A stretch of DNA of 64,000 nt from contig OZ007516.1 of assembly GCA_963931865.1 (NCBI GenBank), positions 3,404,744-3,468,743 on the forward strand, read 5' to 3'. The position numbers and the translations under genes were made by a program. Below are positions 1 to 12,900 of this stretch, piece by piece. The stretch's first letter is position 1, and every line of letters begins with the position of its first letter. The notes under the pieces were generated by a model, which saw nothing but the letters and a program-made list of their open reading frames with translations, searched no databases and was not told where the DNA came from. The stretch comes from Axinella damicornis (taxonomy: Eukaryota > Porifera > Demospongiae > Axinellida > Axinellidae).

Positions 1-451
1 ATCTGTCTCAGGGAGGAATAAGTAGCTACACAATCATGCAATGTTAGCCACAACTTTCAGAGTTCAAGGTACGTGAAATGCTGGTAGGGGTATGAGAACC
101 TTGAGTTGAAATAGAAATACCAGTTTGTATGGTGAAAAAACTTTCTATAAAATAATTATTATAGGTTAATCGAACTTGAGCTGACCACTTGGTTCATTCT
201 GTTGCTGTTGGCTGCTACTTCCATTGTCATGTTTTTTTGTTTTTTTTTGTTTTTTTTTTCTATAAAAGTTTTTGCATGTAAGCAATGGACACAAAATAGC
301 AGGTTGCTAATACAAACGTGCCCGAAGGCCTAACTTAAAGGATACAAGACTATTGGTACTAGTTACAGAAGGGGGCAATAAATTCCAGGAACGAATAGTG
401 CGAGGCACAAATGAATCAGAGAACGCGGTAGCGTTCTCTATTTAGGGATGG
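1..451. other. no gene recognised
   Basis: I see no convincing exon here. The stretch holds a T-rich run with interspersed G near 231-262 and otherwise unremarkable AT-rich sequence. If the short ORF at 452-688 is a first exon, its downstream exons would lie here or off the window. Confidence 0.4.
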
Positions 452-688
452 CTAAGGAAATTTCGAAATACCATACTGATGCACCAGCAGGAAAACGGCC
501 AAAGAAGCTACTACCCCCCAAACCAAGCATGCAGACAGAATGATACTGCCTAGCAGTTCACAAAAACACTCGCAAACGTACCTGAGAGTACGCGGGAGTC
601 GAGAAATAAGTCGCCGTAAAATTCCGATTTCGTCATCTTCTTTCATCTTCTTTCTTCTTCTTTCTTCTTCTTTCTCATTGACTAGCAT
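452..688 (-). CDS. short ORF with charged N-terminus and one membrane segment, unassigned
   Basis: A 78-codon ORF. It begins with a strongly charged stretch (EKEEERRRKKMKEDDE) and is followed by a hydrophobic segment near residues 46-69 (SIILSACLVWGVVASLAVFL). I do not recognise a family. A good 5' splice site (CTCAG then gtacgt) lies inside it at about 587, so only the first ~36 codons may be exonic and the membrane part may be intron. A perfect NRF-1-like palindrome lies about 185 bp upstream at 871-882 and would fit a promoter. No neighbouring exon was confirmed. It may be chance. Confidence 0.25.
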   Translation of the reverse strand: MLVNEKEEERRRKKMKEDDEIGILRRLISRLPRTLRYVCECFCELLGSIILSACLVWGVVASLAVFLLVHQYGISKFP

Positions 689-870
689 AGCTGGACAACA
701 AAAGCATTTCCTGAGCTAGTTCACTCACAGAACAACATCGCTTTCGTCGTAGTAGCTCCTTTTGGCCCTTTTGACTACATACTGGCAGGAACGGCACTTC
801 TGGCTAGCTACGATTCCGTGAATTGCTAGCACGAAGCCATTTTGATGCACCAGAGGTCACGCGTGCCAAA

Positions 871-882
871 TGCGCATGCGCA
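871..882. promoter_or_regulatory. perfect NRF-1-like palindrome
   Basis: TGCGCATGCGCA matches the palindromic NRF-1 consensus, which is common in CpG-type animal promoters. It lies upstream of the minus-strand ORF at 452-688. It also lies inside a plus-strand ORF (842-1156), which argues that the plus ORF is not a gene. Binding is not shown. Confidence 0.35.
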
Positions 883-1633
883 GTTCACATGCAAACGCAC
901 ATTGCTTTCTTTGTTGCTGGTGATGGTTGCATTTCGGGCACTTGCTGATCAGCTGAATCCTTGTGAATCCATCATCTGGTGCATCACTACCGCTGCAAGG
1001 AATTTCTGCCAACCTTTTCTTGCCAAGATCTATCGTGACTATGCCATCATGGAGGCGTGGCTTTCTTCTCATGACGTAACTGCAGTGAAGAACACGTACC
1101 AAAGAACTGTGAGTGAGGCTACAGTTTTGGCGTTTGAACTTCGAAGTGTTTGCTGAATCTGTCTAATCCGTCGTCTGGTGGCACACTCCTAGGAGCTATC
1201 ATCCATGAACGTATCCTAGTGGTACCTACCAGTTTGGTATCAGTAAGCACTTTTGTGATCGCTAGTGAGAAACTCGGTTTGAGGTGAAGGGAGGTATACT
1301 GAGTTCAGTATTCATCTATCTATCTATCTTGTCATTCTTTATCTATCTATAATGTATATACTCTACCCAAGAGCAATATGATCACTTTTGGTATAATTAT
1401 ATAAAAGCAATAATGGATCATTACTTCCTGGTGAATCACAACATAAGGAAGGAGCAATTGTGCTGCCCCGAGCAGTAGGATCCTCAACCACATCCATCAA
1501 GGCAGCTCTCCTTTGCACGGTGATGACCTAGCTAGTGATTGTTCAATCAAACATTTTGGTTATACATCCATCTCTGATACATTACCCCTATCATTAGAAA
1601 CTTACGCATTCCATGCGCTCAAAAAACCTCACA

Positions 1634-1896
1634 AACTAGAAACAAAAAATTTTCTTACAAAAATTACAAATGATTTAGTGATGGCCACCCCGATCGACTC
1701 CCGAAAAAGCAGACAAACAAGGAATGCCATTAACCAGCCTCAGTCCCATCCCATCCCTAAATTCTACATTTTTCAATGGGATGGGACTGAGCCTGGTTAA
1801 TGGCATTCCTTGTTTGTCTGCTTTTTCGGGAGTCGATCGGGGTGGCCATCACTAAATCATTTGTAATTTTTGTAAGAAAATTTTTTGTTTCTAGTT
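1634..1896. repeat. 263 bp near-perfect hairpin (MITE-like) inserted in the LINE
   Basis: Two arms of about 122 bp are inverted copies: one starts AACTAGAAACAAAAAATTTT, the other ends AAAATTTTTTGTTTCTAGTT. A short AT-rich loop lies near 1757-1773. The arms are almost identical, so the element is young or maintained by gene conversion. The right arm supplies the stop codon of the LINE ORF. A diverged, collapsed relative is at about 25680-25760. Confidence 0.85.
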
Positions 1897-3813
1897 AAAA
1901 TAGGAACATGTATGGGCAAAAGGACAGATATAGGTCTGAAAGTTTGATGAGCGAGTGTTTATATTAGAGGTTTGCAGCACAAAAATATCGTCCGGAAAAT
2001 GAAAGAGTCCATTTATTACTCTAAACATGGTGCACAAATCCAGGTAAAGCCTCCTCTGCTGAAGATCCGGCTGGGAGAACAAATGCAACAGCTCCTGGTA
2101 ACTAGTATCCCAACTTTTAGCACACATGCGTAGGGCAAACTTCTGGACCCGCTCTATCAGGTTAACTTCGCCGATTTTATATGGGCTCCAGACTTGAGTG
2201 GCATATTCTAGGTTGGGACGAACTATTGAGATGTACATCTGAAATAGACTCTTGGGGGTGGAGAATTGATAGAAACGACGGTATATAAGGCCTAGGAGTT
2301 TTCTGGCTTTAGTACATATGTTGTCGATATGCTGGGACCAGGATAGGTCACTTGATAGCAGCAGGCCAAGATATTTGTATGTAGTGACTCTCTCCAGAGG
2401 CTTGCCACAGAGGTTTGGGATTAGATCGGGTTGAACAAAATTGGTCTTTCTTGTGATATGCATAAACTTGCATTTCTCAACATTAAATTGCAAGTAGTTT
2501 CTGCCAACCCAGTCTGAGATACCATTGATGTCCTGTTGCAACAATGCATAATCCGTTAAACTTGTAATTGGTCTGTAGAGTAACATGTCATCTGCGTAGA
2601 GTGTTAGATGGCTTTTGTCAGATAAGGGCAGTGTTTTGATTCCATCAATATATATCAAGAACAAGAGTGGACCGATAACAGAGCCCTGGGGAACCCCTGA
2701 CAGGACAGGTAACTGTTCTGATGTCTCTCCATTCACAACAACCTGTTGCCTCCTGCCAGAGAGGTAGCTCAGTATCCAGCGAAGGAGTACAGGGTTCAAG
2801 TTGATGTGCTTAAGTTTGTCCACCAGTGCACGGTGAGGCACAGAATCAAATGCTTTCTTGAAGTCAAAAAACACTGCCCCCACATCTCTTCCACTCTCCA
2901 GGAGATTCAGCCAGTTGTGGGTAGTTTCCAGCAGTGCAGTTGTGGTCGATTTGCCCTGCTGAAACCCAAACTGGGACTCATTGATGGGTTCGGATGATTG
3001 TAGGTGATCTGCCAGAAGACCGCAAATGTGTTTCTCAAGAAGCTTACTCAGTATGGGCAGCAATGATATAGGACGATAGTTTTTAGGATTGCCCTTATCA
3101 GAGCATTTGGGCACAGGTACAATGGAGGAGAGTTTCCATTTAGTGGGGAAAGTTCCAGTTGAAATAGATATGTTGAAGATCTTTGTAACAGGGGCAGCAA
3201 TACTTAAAGCTGTTGCCTTCAACATCTTGCCAGAGATCCTGTCGGGGCCACTTGCTTTAGAAATGTTTATTGTCTGTAAAAGATGTAGAACCTCCTCCTC
3301 TGTACACAATAGCTCCTCAGGACTAGCACCTGGAAACATAGTTTCCGAAAGCACATCCAGGTCATTCAGGGGTGGCATTGACTTGTTGAAACAATCAGAG
3401 AAATATGAATTCAACATCGACGACTTGTCTCTGTCTGTTACCGCATCATTGCCATCCAGTGAGAGGGTGGGTATTGTGGACTTATCAGCTCTCATGTACT
3501 TCATTGTTTTCCAAAACTGCTTTTTATTGGATGTGTTCACATTCCTATTAAAGAACGATTGTTTCGAGGTACGCAACATAGTTGTGACCTTGTTTCTCAT
3601 TTTTCTAAACTTGTTCCAGAGCTGTGGGGACCCAGACAACTTGGCTCGTCTGTACATATTGTTCCTCTTCTGCATTGCACGACGCATGTTCTTTGAAAGC
3701 CAAGGAACATTTTTCCTCCTGGGAAGCACACCCTTCGGTATACAGGATTCCATTACATTCATGAAATATTGTTCCCAGTTTAACAGAGATTGATTAACGT
3801 CGGTAGGTTGTAG
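1891..3813 (-). pseudogene. LINE reverse transcriptase ORF2 fragment
   Basis: About 640 codons are open, with the full reverse-transcriptase core. Visible motifs are the fingers motif GNPKNYRPISLLP, the palm motif FFDFKKAFDSVPH, SGVPQGSVIGPLLFLIYI, the catalytic YADD in LTLYADDMLLY, and the thumb motif YKYLGLLLSSDLSWSQHI. The order and spacing fit CR1/Jockey-group LINEs. The N-terminal apurinic endonuclease is absent and only its linker to the RT (PRRKNVPWLSKNMRRAMQKR) is present. The C-terminus stops at FAHTCSYFN, where related ORFs normally go on with a WN-containing tail. The core has no internal stop or frameshift, so the insertion is fairly young, but the copy cannot be autonomous. Confidence 0.8.
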
Positions 3814-3916
3814 TTAGAATGCCTACATTACACTCAAAATCACCACCTCCTAACCCCACGCTCCCAAAAAACAACCACACCCCCCTCCACATGCACCCAA
3901 CCCCCCCCCCCCCCAG

Positions 3917-4081
3917 AAGTTAGAGCACCAGCGTGTAGTGAAGGACCTGAAGAGGAATACCCCTGACGCCAACAGGAGCTACAAAGAAGCTGGAGCAAAA
4001 TCGATCTGCAGGTGCAGACACAGATTTACGGTGTATCAGCTTCGGGAAGGACAACCTAGTAGTTATCTCGTCAGACAGTAG
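3917..4081 (+). CDS. candidate isolated terminal exon, function unknown
   Basis: Directly after a C-rich tract ending in a 3' splice-site-like CAG (3914-3916) there are 54 open codons and a stop. The translation is lysine/arginine-rich, from KLEHQRVVKDLKRNTP to a cysteine cluster SICRCRHRF and ending LVRQ. I do not recognise it and found no upstream plus-strand exon. The LINE lies just upstream and may have disrupted a gene, or this may be chance. Confidence 0.2.
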   Translation, partial: KLEHQRVVKDLKRNTPDANRSYKEAGAKSICRCRHRFTVYQLREGQPSSYLVRQ

Positions 4082-4581
4082 GACCCATGACATGTTCACC
4101 ATGCATTAGAGTTGCACCTTGCAAGCAATTATTTGTACCTATAATGTGTGGGATTTATGTGTGCACGTTGATACGTACAGGGAATTTTAAGTCTGTTGAC
4201 CGTTAACATGCTCTACCCACCACCTGTAATATTGAGGATCTTGGGTATAGGGAATGGGAAAAAAGTAATTTTAATGGGAACAAAATTTAATGATTATTAA
4301 TCGGAATGGGACAACTTAATTGTTGCAATTTTTGTAAGAGAGATAATCTTATTACGAAATGATTCACAGAAGACAAACATACAACCTTCTAACATGAACA
4401 CCACCAGAAATAAATATTCATATTATTCATGTATATTTCACTCCATGATATTGCCAGATTGAGGCACATATTTATGTACATGAAATAAAGTCTCAGAGGC
4501 AGAGGTTAAAAACAAGGGTTTTACTGTGACACACCATTCAGAAACTAAATGCTATCTGTTCGAAACGTGAGAACTAACTAC
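4082..4581. other. intergenic / probable 3' UTR of the SRCIN1-like gene
   Basis: AT-rich sequence without a recognisable exon. It follows the stop of the minus-strand SRCIN1-like gene, so part of it should be that gene's 3' UTR. I could not fix a polyadenylation signal. Confidence 0.35.
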
Positions 4582-6896
4582 TTAGACGAGTGATCCTGCA
4601 ACTGTATCTCGGACCAGATGGTTTGGGTAATGTGTGATTCTTCCGTTGGCCATGCCCGAGTGGTGGTGATGTGTTCTGCCTTTCCTCCCTCCTCCCGTGG
4701 GATGGCTAGACGGTATTCTGAACCGTGGGTATGACGTGAGAGGAACGTCGTCCGGTTGCATGTGAGTTTGTTGGTGGGGAGCATTCCTGGATGGTCTTAC
4801 GTGTGCGTGGAATGGATGCTGGTCGTGCTGTACATGCTGAGGGGTGGAGTGGTACTGGAATTGGGCCGGGTCTGATAATGCACCATGGTTTTCTGATGCA
4901 TACCAGTTGGCAGGCCTATGGTCTGAAACTGCAGATCTACTGTCCACAAAGTTTGCAGTCGGTCTGCTTACTGAGTTTGTTGTGTCGTCGCTATGCACTT
5001 TAGTTCTGTGGTTGGAGGTTGGGGTGTGTGACTTGAGTGGACGTGGACGTTGCGGGTTGAACTGGGTGTACGAGTGGTGGAATTTCGTATATTTCCGACC
5101 AGGACTAACGGCAACGGAGGTGATATAGCTGGTAGTTGCATCCATACGAGTCTCCTTTCCAGGCTGATTCAAGTCAGAATCAACAAACATGGACCTTCGG
5201 TTATGTGTGGCATTAGGCTTGCTGCCATGGGGGCGTCTCATAACATCCTGGTTCTTGCGGGAGTTTGCAGCTGGCTTATGGGATTGCTGCCGTTCCTCTG
5301 TAAAGATAGAATCATTAGAATTGGACCGTTTTATTTTTGTGCTAGATTCTCTCTGGTCCCACGAGCTTTGCCTCAGATGTGGCGAATCGTATTCGTGATG
5401 GGTTTGAGGGAGAGGCCTGTGATTTGCCTGCACCGCTCCAGGTACCGCCGCACCCTCAGGCTGACTCCTTGCGTCCGGTGGCTCATATACACCATATCTA
5501 TTTGGGATGGTGTGAGCAACTGGTTTCTTTGGTCGCAACACAACCTGACCGTCAGCAAAGCTACGAACATGCCGGTGATCATGAACCCGTGGTGACACTT
5601 GAACTCCTGCCGCGAACCCCCCATCGTTAAACGATGGATGTCGGTGAATTTGAGGTGAAACTTGAGCCCACGATGAAAACCCATCATTTAAGTGAGGCTT
5701 TCCATTCATGGCAGGAACAGGTACACGAGACGGTTGCTTCTCTTTCTTTGGCTCTAATGTATCGTAGGTTTCAACCTCTTCGGAGTAGTCAATGCTCTTC
5801 CTGTTTCTTGGAGGGAGGCTAGGAGCAATATGGTGAGGCAAAACAGCAGGTAGGCTTGCTCTCCCCACAACTGGAATATCAGCGGGTGAAGACATCTCAA
5901 GAATATCGTCGACGCTGCCACTGTTCTTGGTCAGGAGGGTTACGCGCTTCTGACTCCTAGGTTCGCCACTGCTTCCCGACTTGCTTCCGTCAGAGAGGAT
6001 ACTGTGCAGCACAACGTGCTGGCTCCTTCGCTCCAGCGATTTCCTTCTCTTCACCTTGTCGTTGTGCTCTCTCAGCAACTTTTCCTCCAGCTCCTTCTTC
6101 TCCTCCTGCCGCTGCTTCTCTGCAAGCTGCCTCTGTGCTTTCACCTCTTTGGAGAGCTGCTTCTCCCTCTCAAACTTCTCAGCAATGAAAGAAGCCTTCC
6201 TCTTCATTTCCCTCCGGTTTTCAATCTCCCACAGGTTTCTCGTTGGTCTCAACTGCTTGCGCTGTAGTTTCAGCTGGTTTTCAAACTTCCTCACTGCCAT
6301 CTTTGGAGATGAGAATTCTTTCTTTTTCTTGTGCACAGATTCAGACAATGCAATGCACTCCATCCGGTGCATGTGATTCGGAGTGATAGCTTCGATGTTC
6401 TCCATCAGCGCCTGTCGATCTGGTTTGGGAATGGGAACAAATATGGGGACCAGGGGGCTACGATGCGACTGGACTGTGGCATACTGTTTGAGGGTTCCCA
6501 GCGTCTCAAGCAGCTTTTTACACCTCTCTGTCACCTCATTGATCTTTATACTCTCTTGCTGGAGGAACCTAGGACAGGGAAAACATAAAGCTTGTAATTT
6601 AGTCTCTGCTAAAGATAACCGGTCAAAGATAACATGTCTACGTCTGTTTTTATTGGGTCAACACTGCTATCTTTATACCGCCAAATCGCCAAATTTATGC
6701 ACTGTTATCAAAATAATTTGTCATAATTGCCTCCTCCCCGGCTCTGTTGGTTCACACACATGTAAACAGGAAAGAGAGTGCATACGAACGCGGCTACTCC
6801 TCCCACATACCTTTCCTCATTGACGATGACTTGAAGTTCTTTTTCCATCACTCTCTTCAATTTGGATTCAAGTGGAGTGTAGCGTGCTAGAGTAAT

Positions 6897-6951
<55 letters not shown>

Positions 6952-9900
6952 GGTTAAGAGTAAGTATTATATCTTGTGAGTAAGTAATGGTATGGGAATG
7001 GGAATACGGGAATCATACCTGTATATAGCAGTAAACTACAAATGCCGCAAATTTCACGGTGGTTGTCAAAAAATGCAATATTGAAACATGAATTGACCAA
7101 TCACAGTCTGCAAAACTGGCCAGTTTGCCAAATGTGATCGGCGAATCTGAAATTCGATAAATTATTGCATTTGTGGACAACCTGAAATTTACTGTACAGC
7201 TTTAACTGATGGATGCTCTTCCTTGCACACACCCCTCACACACACTCCTCACACATACACTACACACTCCTCACACATACCCCTCACACACACTCCTTAC
7301 ACACACCCCTCACACACACTCCTTACACACACTCCTCACACACACCCCTCACACACACTCCTCACACACCCCTCACACACACCGCTGCACACAAGTCCTT
7401 ACACACTCCTCACACACACCACTCACACATACCACTCACACACACACTCAGACTCCTCACACAGTTCTCCCCTCACACACCACACACACTCACCTCGCAC
7501 AGTTTTCCACTCAATCCCAACACATCCACACATGCACTCACCTTTGAGGTCGGTAACGGATTTCTGTGCTCCATCCACGCCTACAGCCAGAGCCTCCACC
7601 TCGCCCGCCATCACCCTGCACCTCCTCCCTACCACATCCACACGCGTCTCCTCCACTACTGTCTCCAGAATGCTGTGAGTGTGTGTGTGTGTGTGCATGT
7701 GTGTGTTGGAGAGAGATACAAGATGGTGACAGCTGCTACCATAATTATAGACAGACAAAGCTGTTGATGTGCATGACTACCAACTGGTCCTTACCTGAGT
7801 TCCTGGAATGTCTGCTGCGATCTCCGTGTGTACACTCCCTCCTGTGGATAGAGCTCCAGCCTCTCACGACGGAACACCTCCGTACCGCCAGAATGGAAGC
7901 CTGAGTGGGCAGATGGAGGGCCTTCTGGTAAATTTGTGTACGACTTGAATGATTGAGTGCTTTGTCTGGCAGTTAGTGATCAAATGGCCATGTACAATAT
8001 GACTACTGTTGTCAAAGCATTGACAGTGATTTGTCTGGTCACGCACACACATGTATATAATACATCACTGTGTACAAGTTGTCTAACTACACGATATAAA
8101 ATAGCTGTACTGGGTACACACACATGCACACTCACACACAACCACGCCTCCCCACACACTACACACATTCACACACTGCACACATGCACACACGCCTCCA
8201 CACACAGGCACGCACACACACACAACTACAGTGCACACACACCTCCTCACACACAATCACAGTGCACACACATGCACACACATGCACGCACATACACACT
8301 CACTCACACACACACCTCCGATCTTCCTGTAGGCCTCAATGGCAGCTGTGATCTTGTCACTGGTGACCATCATTGAGTGTTGGAAGTCGGACAGTGAGAT
8401 CGCATGATCAGATCTCACGGTCGCCACCTCCTGCTTGAGGTCCCGCACACTGTGGTGGAGGGAGTGCACCCTCGTGGCTAGCTTTGAGTCATCCCGGGCT
8501 GTGGGGAATGGCTGCACACGTACTTCTGAGCCAACTGTGCGTTTGTGTTTATGTTGGAGGGAATGGCGTGCGAGGGGAGTAAGTATACACACAAAAGATT
8601 ATCTCAACACAGAAAATATTCTTGTCTGTCACCCTGGCAACCCACTTCCATATCATAATATATTATCATGCAATTCTACTTTGCATTATTCGAAGTGGTG
8701 GCTTCATTAACAAACTAGTAGGTTCTCGGATACCAACTGATTTTTTGCCAATGTTTCAACTGAATGTTTTAGTCATCAATCATCAGGGCGAAAGCATTGC
8801 ATTATTTGTGTCCAAAGCTTTGGTTGCTAAGCAACAGACAACAAACTATACTTATGACATCACACATCATCATAATCATGGCCACACCTCCACTTGTGCT
8901 GCTGGTGAGGGAGAGGGGGGACCCTACGACGGTGTGTGTGGAGTAAGGATGGTGGAGAGGGAGGTTGTCAGGGAGGGCCGTGAGATCCTCCAGACGAGAG
9001 CCTATGTCTGTGCGCCAGAGGCCGTTGTTACTGTGTGGATATATGTGGCAGCATTAATAAGATTTCAACCTATTTAAATTTAATACTCAACTGGAGCACT
9101 CAGTTAACTAATTAACCTTTTAGCAATGGGTCCATCTGGAGAGATTCCCTCATCTACTGTTTTCTGCAACCTCTGTGAACCTTCCGATTTCACTGATCTT
9201 TGTGAAGATCCATGCGACCCCTGTGACCTCTGTGACCTTTGTGACCTACTCTGTGTTCCTTGTGCACCTAGATGTTCCTTGGCGTCTGGAGTATTGAGAG
9301 AGAGAGGCATGTTGATGTCTGAGTCTTGAGTGGGTACATGGTCAGAGACGTGGTTGGGGACGTGGTTGGGAACGCGGTTGGGAACATGGTCGGGGACGTG
9401 GTCAGGTGGAGACTCGACCAGAAGGAGGATGCAGTGATCCTTAACACTTCTGGAGGAAGAGACAGCAATACATAATACACCTCTTATGCACTTACTGCAG
9501 CAGTATGCAGATGCATACTGATACTGACCACCCTGCAGCTACATAGGGCTACTGACTAGCATCTCTTGCTCCCTCCCCCTCTCTCCTTCCCTCCCCCTCT
9601 CTCCTTCCCCCTTCCCTCTCCCTCCCTTCCCCTTCAGCCTACTTTTCCACTCCCCCTCTCTCCCTCCCCCTTCCCTCCTTCCCCTGCTTTGTCCCTTCTC
9701 ACCTCATATTCTCCAGTGGCTTCCAATGGTGTGTGTCCTTCTCCTGGAGCAGGATGGAGCACTGGAATTCATCTAGAAGAGAGGGGCTCAGGTCAAACAT
9801 ATTTACAAAGAGGTTCTTGATTGTAGAGAGGGTGATGGGGGAGGGCATCGGACAGCGGCGCAGGTCCTCTCCGTGTTTCAGGAAAAGGCACTCTGTGTGT

Positions 9901-12900
9901 GTGATTACACACGTGCGAGTTGTACATGTGTGCGTGTGTGTGTGTGCACACATGTATGTGGAATGCATGTGAGGGAAATAGACAGGGTGACGTGACAGGT
10001 CACGAAAAATGTATTTATAGATTGTGGAGGAGACCTCCATGTTTACACTCCCGGATTCAGGAATCCATTCGTCAGCAAGTGCTGTACCAGCGGCTCTAGC
10101 CCTAGCTACCGGCCGGCATGGTAACCCCCACATACACTCAAATAAACAACACTCACTCACAGTGATAACTGGCACATAGTTTGTACCCTTTGATGTCAGT
10201 TTGTAGGAACGCAAGTCTTAACCTTACGTGACTCGCATAAAGTGCATGCGCGTGCAGGACAATGGACATGCAAGGAACAGTTGCAAGGAACAGTTGCAAC
10301 TTGCATTCAGAATGTGACTGGGCAATGAGCATAGTAGACCATGACACTAAACATAAAACATACACTCGTACACATCACAGCAACTGTGTCAGTCAGGTTA
10401 GCGTTAGCTGAAGCAGTCTAGCAGGTACGTCACCGGCCATGGTGGTAGGTCCACAAGCTGTCTCCTTCTTTGTTGTCGCCACCAAGGAGGCAGAATGTTC
10501 ATGGTTCACTTATAGCTCTAGCCAATGAATAGGTAGGTCCATGAGTGGTCTCCTTCTTTGTTGTCACCATCGTCCATCGAATCGAGGAAGTACGTAGGGT
10601 TATTGAATTTGAATATTATTGTGCATGTGCAAGCGAAATCTGCTGGTTTAAAATGTACGGTAAGTGAAAGATCCAAGCAAGCAAACATACACACACAATG
10701 TGCATGAAGTCACGCTAGTGTGGGGCTCGCTCATGCTGCCCCAATTACTTTGCAGAAGGGCAAACAATGTAAACTGGAGGCAGTCGAGTGCCTGGGAACT
10801 TGTCGGCATGCCGGTGGCATATGCAGCTGAGTCATGTCCTGTTAAGGTAGGAAGCACGGCATCGGCGAAATCGCGCAATTTTGCTCATGAATAATTAATG
10901 AGATGACGTCACTTGCATACGGTTATTTAGAGTTATTCATCTGTTTACGTTTTCCCATGGCGGCAACCGGAATAAACAAGGGGGGCTTCTCTCTTTGATG
11001 CGGCTAGCGGCCCTTTCGAGTTTCAAATCGGTACTCTGATGTGGCCGTGCGGTACTTTGAAGATTTGTTTGAACACTCTTTTTTTCTTTTTTTTTTTTTT
11101 TTAAGTAAGAAGCTATTCTAGCTGATTGAATGTGGCGATGGGCTATCTGTGTGTGAATAGCTAGGTGGAGTGAGCAGGAATGTTTGTGGGTCTGCTGAAG
11201 TGGCCGAAGAACAGCCTGGAAAGTGAACAGCCTCCGACAGCTCCCTGGCCAAGGTACTCTAGAGAGTTGACCTTTCGGCATTACAGGCCCCGCCCATTTT
11301 CGTGTTAGGGCGAATTTGGCTGGTTTGGTAGCTGGACTGGGCTGGTGAGAGGGAGTAGATGTGTGGCCAAAACTCGGTAACCGAGAGGTGAACGTGGAAA
11401 AGCATCCCTATTTTTGCAGGGGGTAGGTTGACCTTTTGGAAACTGGCCTTGGCTTGAGTCGGTTTTAGTTGGTGTGCGTGGAATTTTTTTTGAAAGCCTA
11501 GGGTAGCCAAACCTCTGTTTTTGAGGGTGGCAGTGAGTTTTGGGCTGTAGCCTGCAAGTGAGGAGAGCAGGTGGTAAATCCATCCGTAGTTTTGGGGCCT
11601 GTTTTGTGTGTGTATTGATGATGGGGTCAGAGTGTGGGTGGGGCCTTGGAGAGGGTCCAAATTTTCAGTTTCGTAGAGGGCCTTAAAATTGAGTTTTAGG
11701 GCATTTTCAAGCAGAGGGAGCAGTTTGATGCAAAGTATTGCTGAAACTTGTGTACGCTTTGATGCTGCCCATTTATCCATCAACTTGGTTTCGGAGATCG
11801 CGGTACCCATGTTTACTACCTTAAGCAGCTGGAATGTTTTCAAATGCCGACCCCCTTATCCTTGTCCAATTAACTGCAGGGTTGAGCGATTTCATTCAAA
11901 AGATATTGTGAGGACCTGCTGTTTGAGAGCTGTGCACACCGTAGCATATCAGTACATAGTTACGTAGAATCATCATCGGTCTAGTATACGGCCAGTTGTC
12001 TTAGGGACTGCTTGCGGAGTATGGCTTTCTTAGCTCAGGCGACAGGGCATTGGCATATCAGGCCACAGGTTTGAGTCCTGCCATTCCTCTTTGTGCTAAA
12101 ATATTTTGATCACAAAGTATGCCCATGAACCAAGTCTTGGCCTTGTGAGGTTATTGTCTCACTGGTTGCATGTTGTCATGTTACTGGAGCGAGCTTGGGT
12201 AGTACTAAGCTGTAAATACGAGCTTGTGCTCTACCTTAGTGGGCAGCTTGTCACAAACACGGGGTGGTCGCTCCCATACTTTTAAGTTTGCTACAGTCAC
12301 ATGATCACATCAATGGTATGTTCACTTGCCAAAACTGGCACATTTTGGGAATGGAGCTATATGCATTCTGTAATAGTTATAGCATGCATAGCTATGCATG
12401 CAATTGGTACCAGATCTAGACTAGTATCTTGGGCTAGGAATGAGATATGAAGCTGGGATTTGCGCCATTGTGATCAGCATAAAAAGAGCTTTCAAATGAT
12501 TTCCTTTAAAGGATTTTTAATCTCGGTCAGGTTTTTGTCAAAAATCGCACTCGACCAAAGGCTATAATCCATGGTTTTTCATAATTTTGGGTCAAAATTC
12601 AACCGACAGCAAAACGGACATCATTGGAATGCTCCATTCATGCTGATCACAATGGTGCAAATCCCAGCTTCATATCTCATTCCTAGCCCAAGATACTTAG
12701 CATATTGTTCTGCTATAACTGCTGTATCATCCTCACCGCTGTGCCGTGAGGAAATCCTTCTGACAAGCGAGCCTTTGATTGATGGCAGTTCAGAGGTGCT
12801 GGATGTCGTAATAAGGTCGTCCTGCTTACTTACTGACTCGTCCTCCATATGCATGGTGGGGGCATGGCCATTGACCTGGAGGGAGGGGGAAGACCCTGTT

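Larger units (their letters stand above)
1500..3815 (-). mobile_element. 5'-truncated non-LTR retrotransposon (CR1/Jockey-like LINE) interrupted by a hairpin element
   Basis: The minus strand carries a long reverse-transcriptase ORF. Its frame stays open from about 3813, just after a stop at 3814-3816, to 1891, where a hairpin element (1634-1896) supplies the stop. Left of the hairpin, minus-strand sequence resembles the expected LINE continuation: TTTTTT, then a TGG-AAT-GCG stretch like the conserved WN near the ORF end. LINE 3' sequence therefore probably continues to about 1500. The endonuclease domain is missing, which is the usual 5' truncation of target-primed insertion. The left boundary is a guess. 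Confidence 0.75.

Noticed and set aside
842..1156. 104-codon plus-strand ORF with a hydrophobic N-terminal stretch
   Set aside because: No family resemblance or splice context. It overlaps an NRF-1-like palindrome and a minus-strand ORF of similar quality, so it fits promoter sequence with chance ORFs.
3089..3793. 234-codon plus-strand ORF
   Set aside because: Antisense shadow of the LINE reverse transcriptase.
5050..6823. Several plus-strand ORFs over 80 codons
   Set aside because: Antisense shadows of the 661-codon last exon of the SRCIN1-like gene.
7209..7767. Thr/His-rich ORFs
   Set aside because: Translation of a CA-rich minisatellite inside an intron; same reason for the runs at 16353-16640, 58784-59188 and 53454-53844.
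11259..11843. 194-codon minus-strand ORF
   Set aside because: Lies entirely in an intron of the SRCIN1-like gene, has no recognisable motif, and overlaps an equally open second frame; probably chance or an old repeat.
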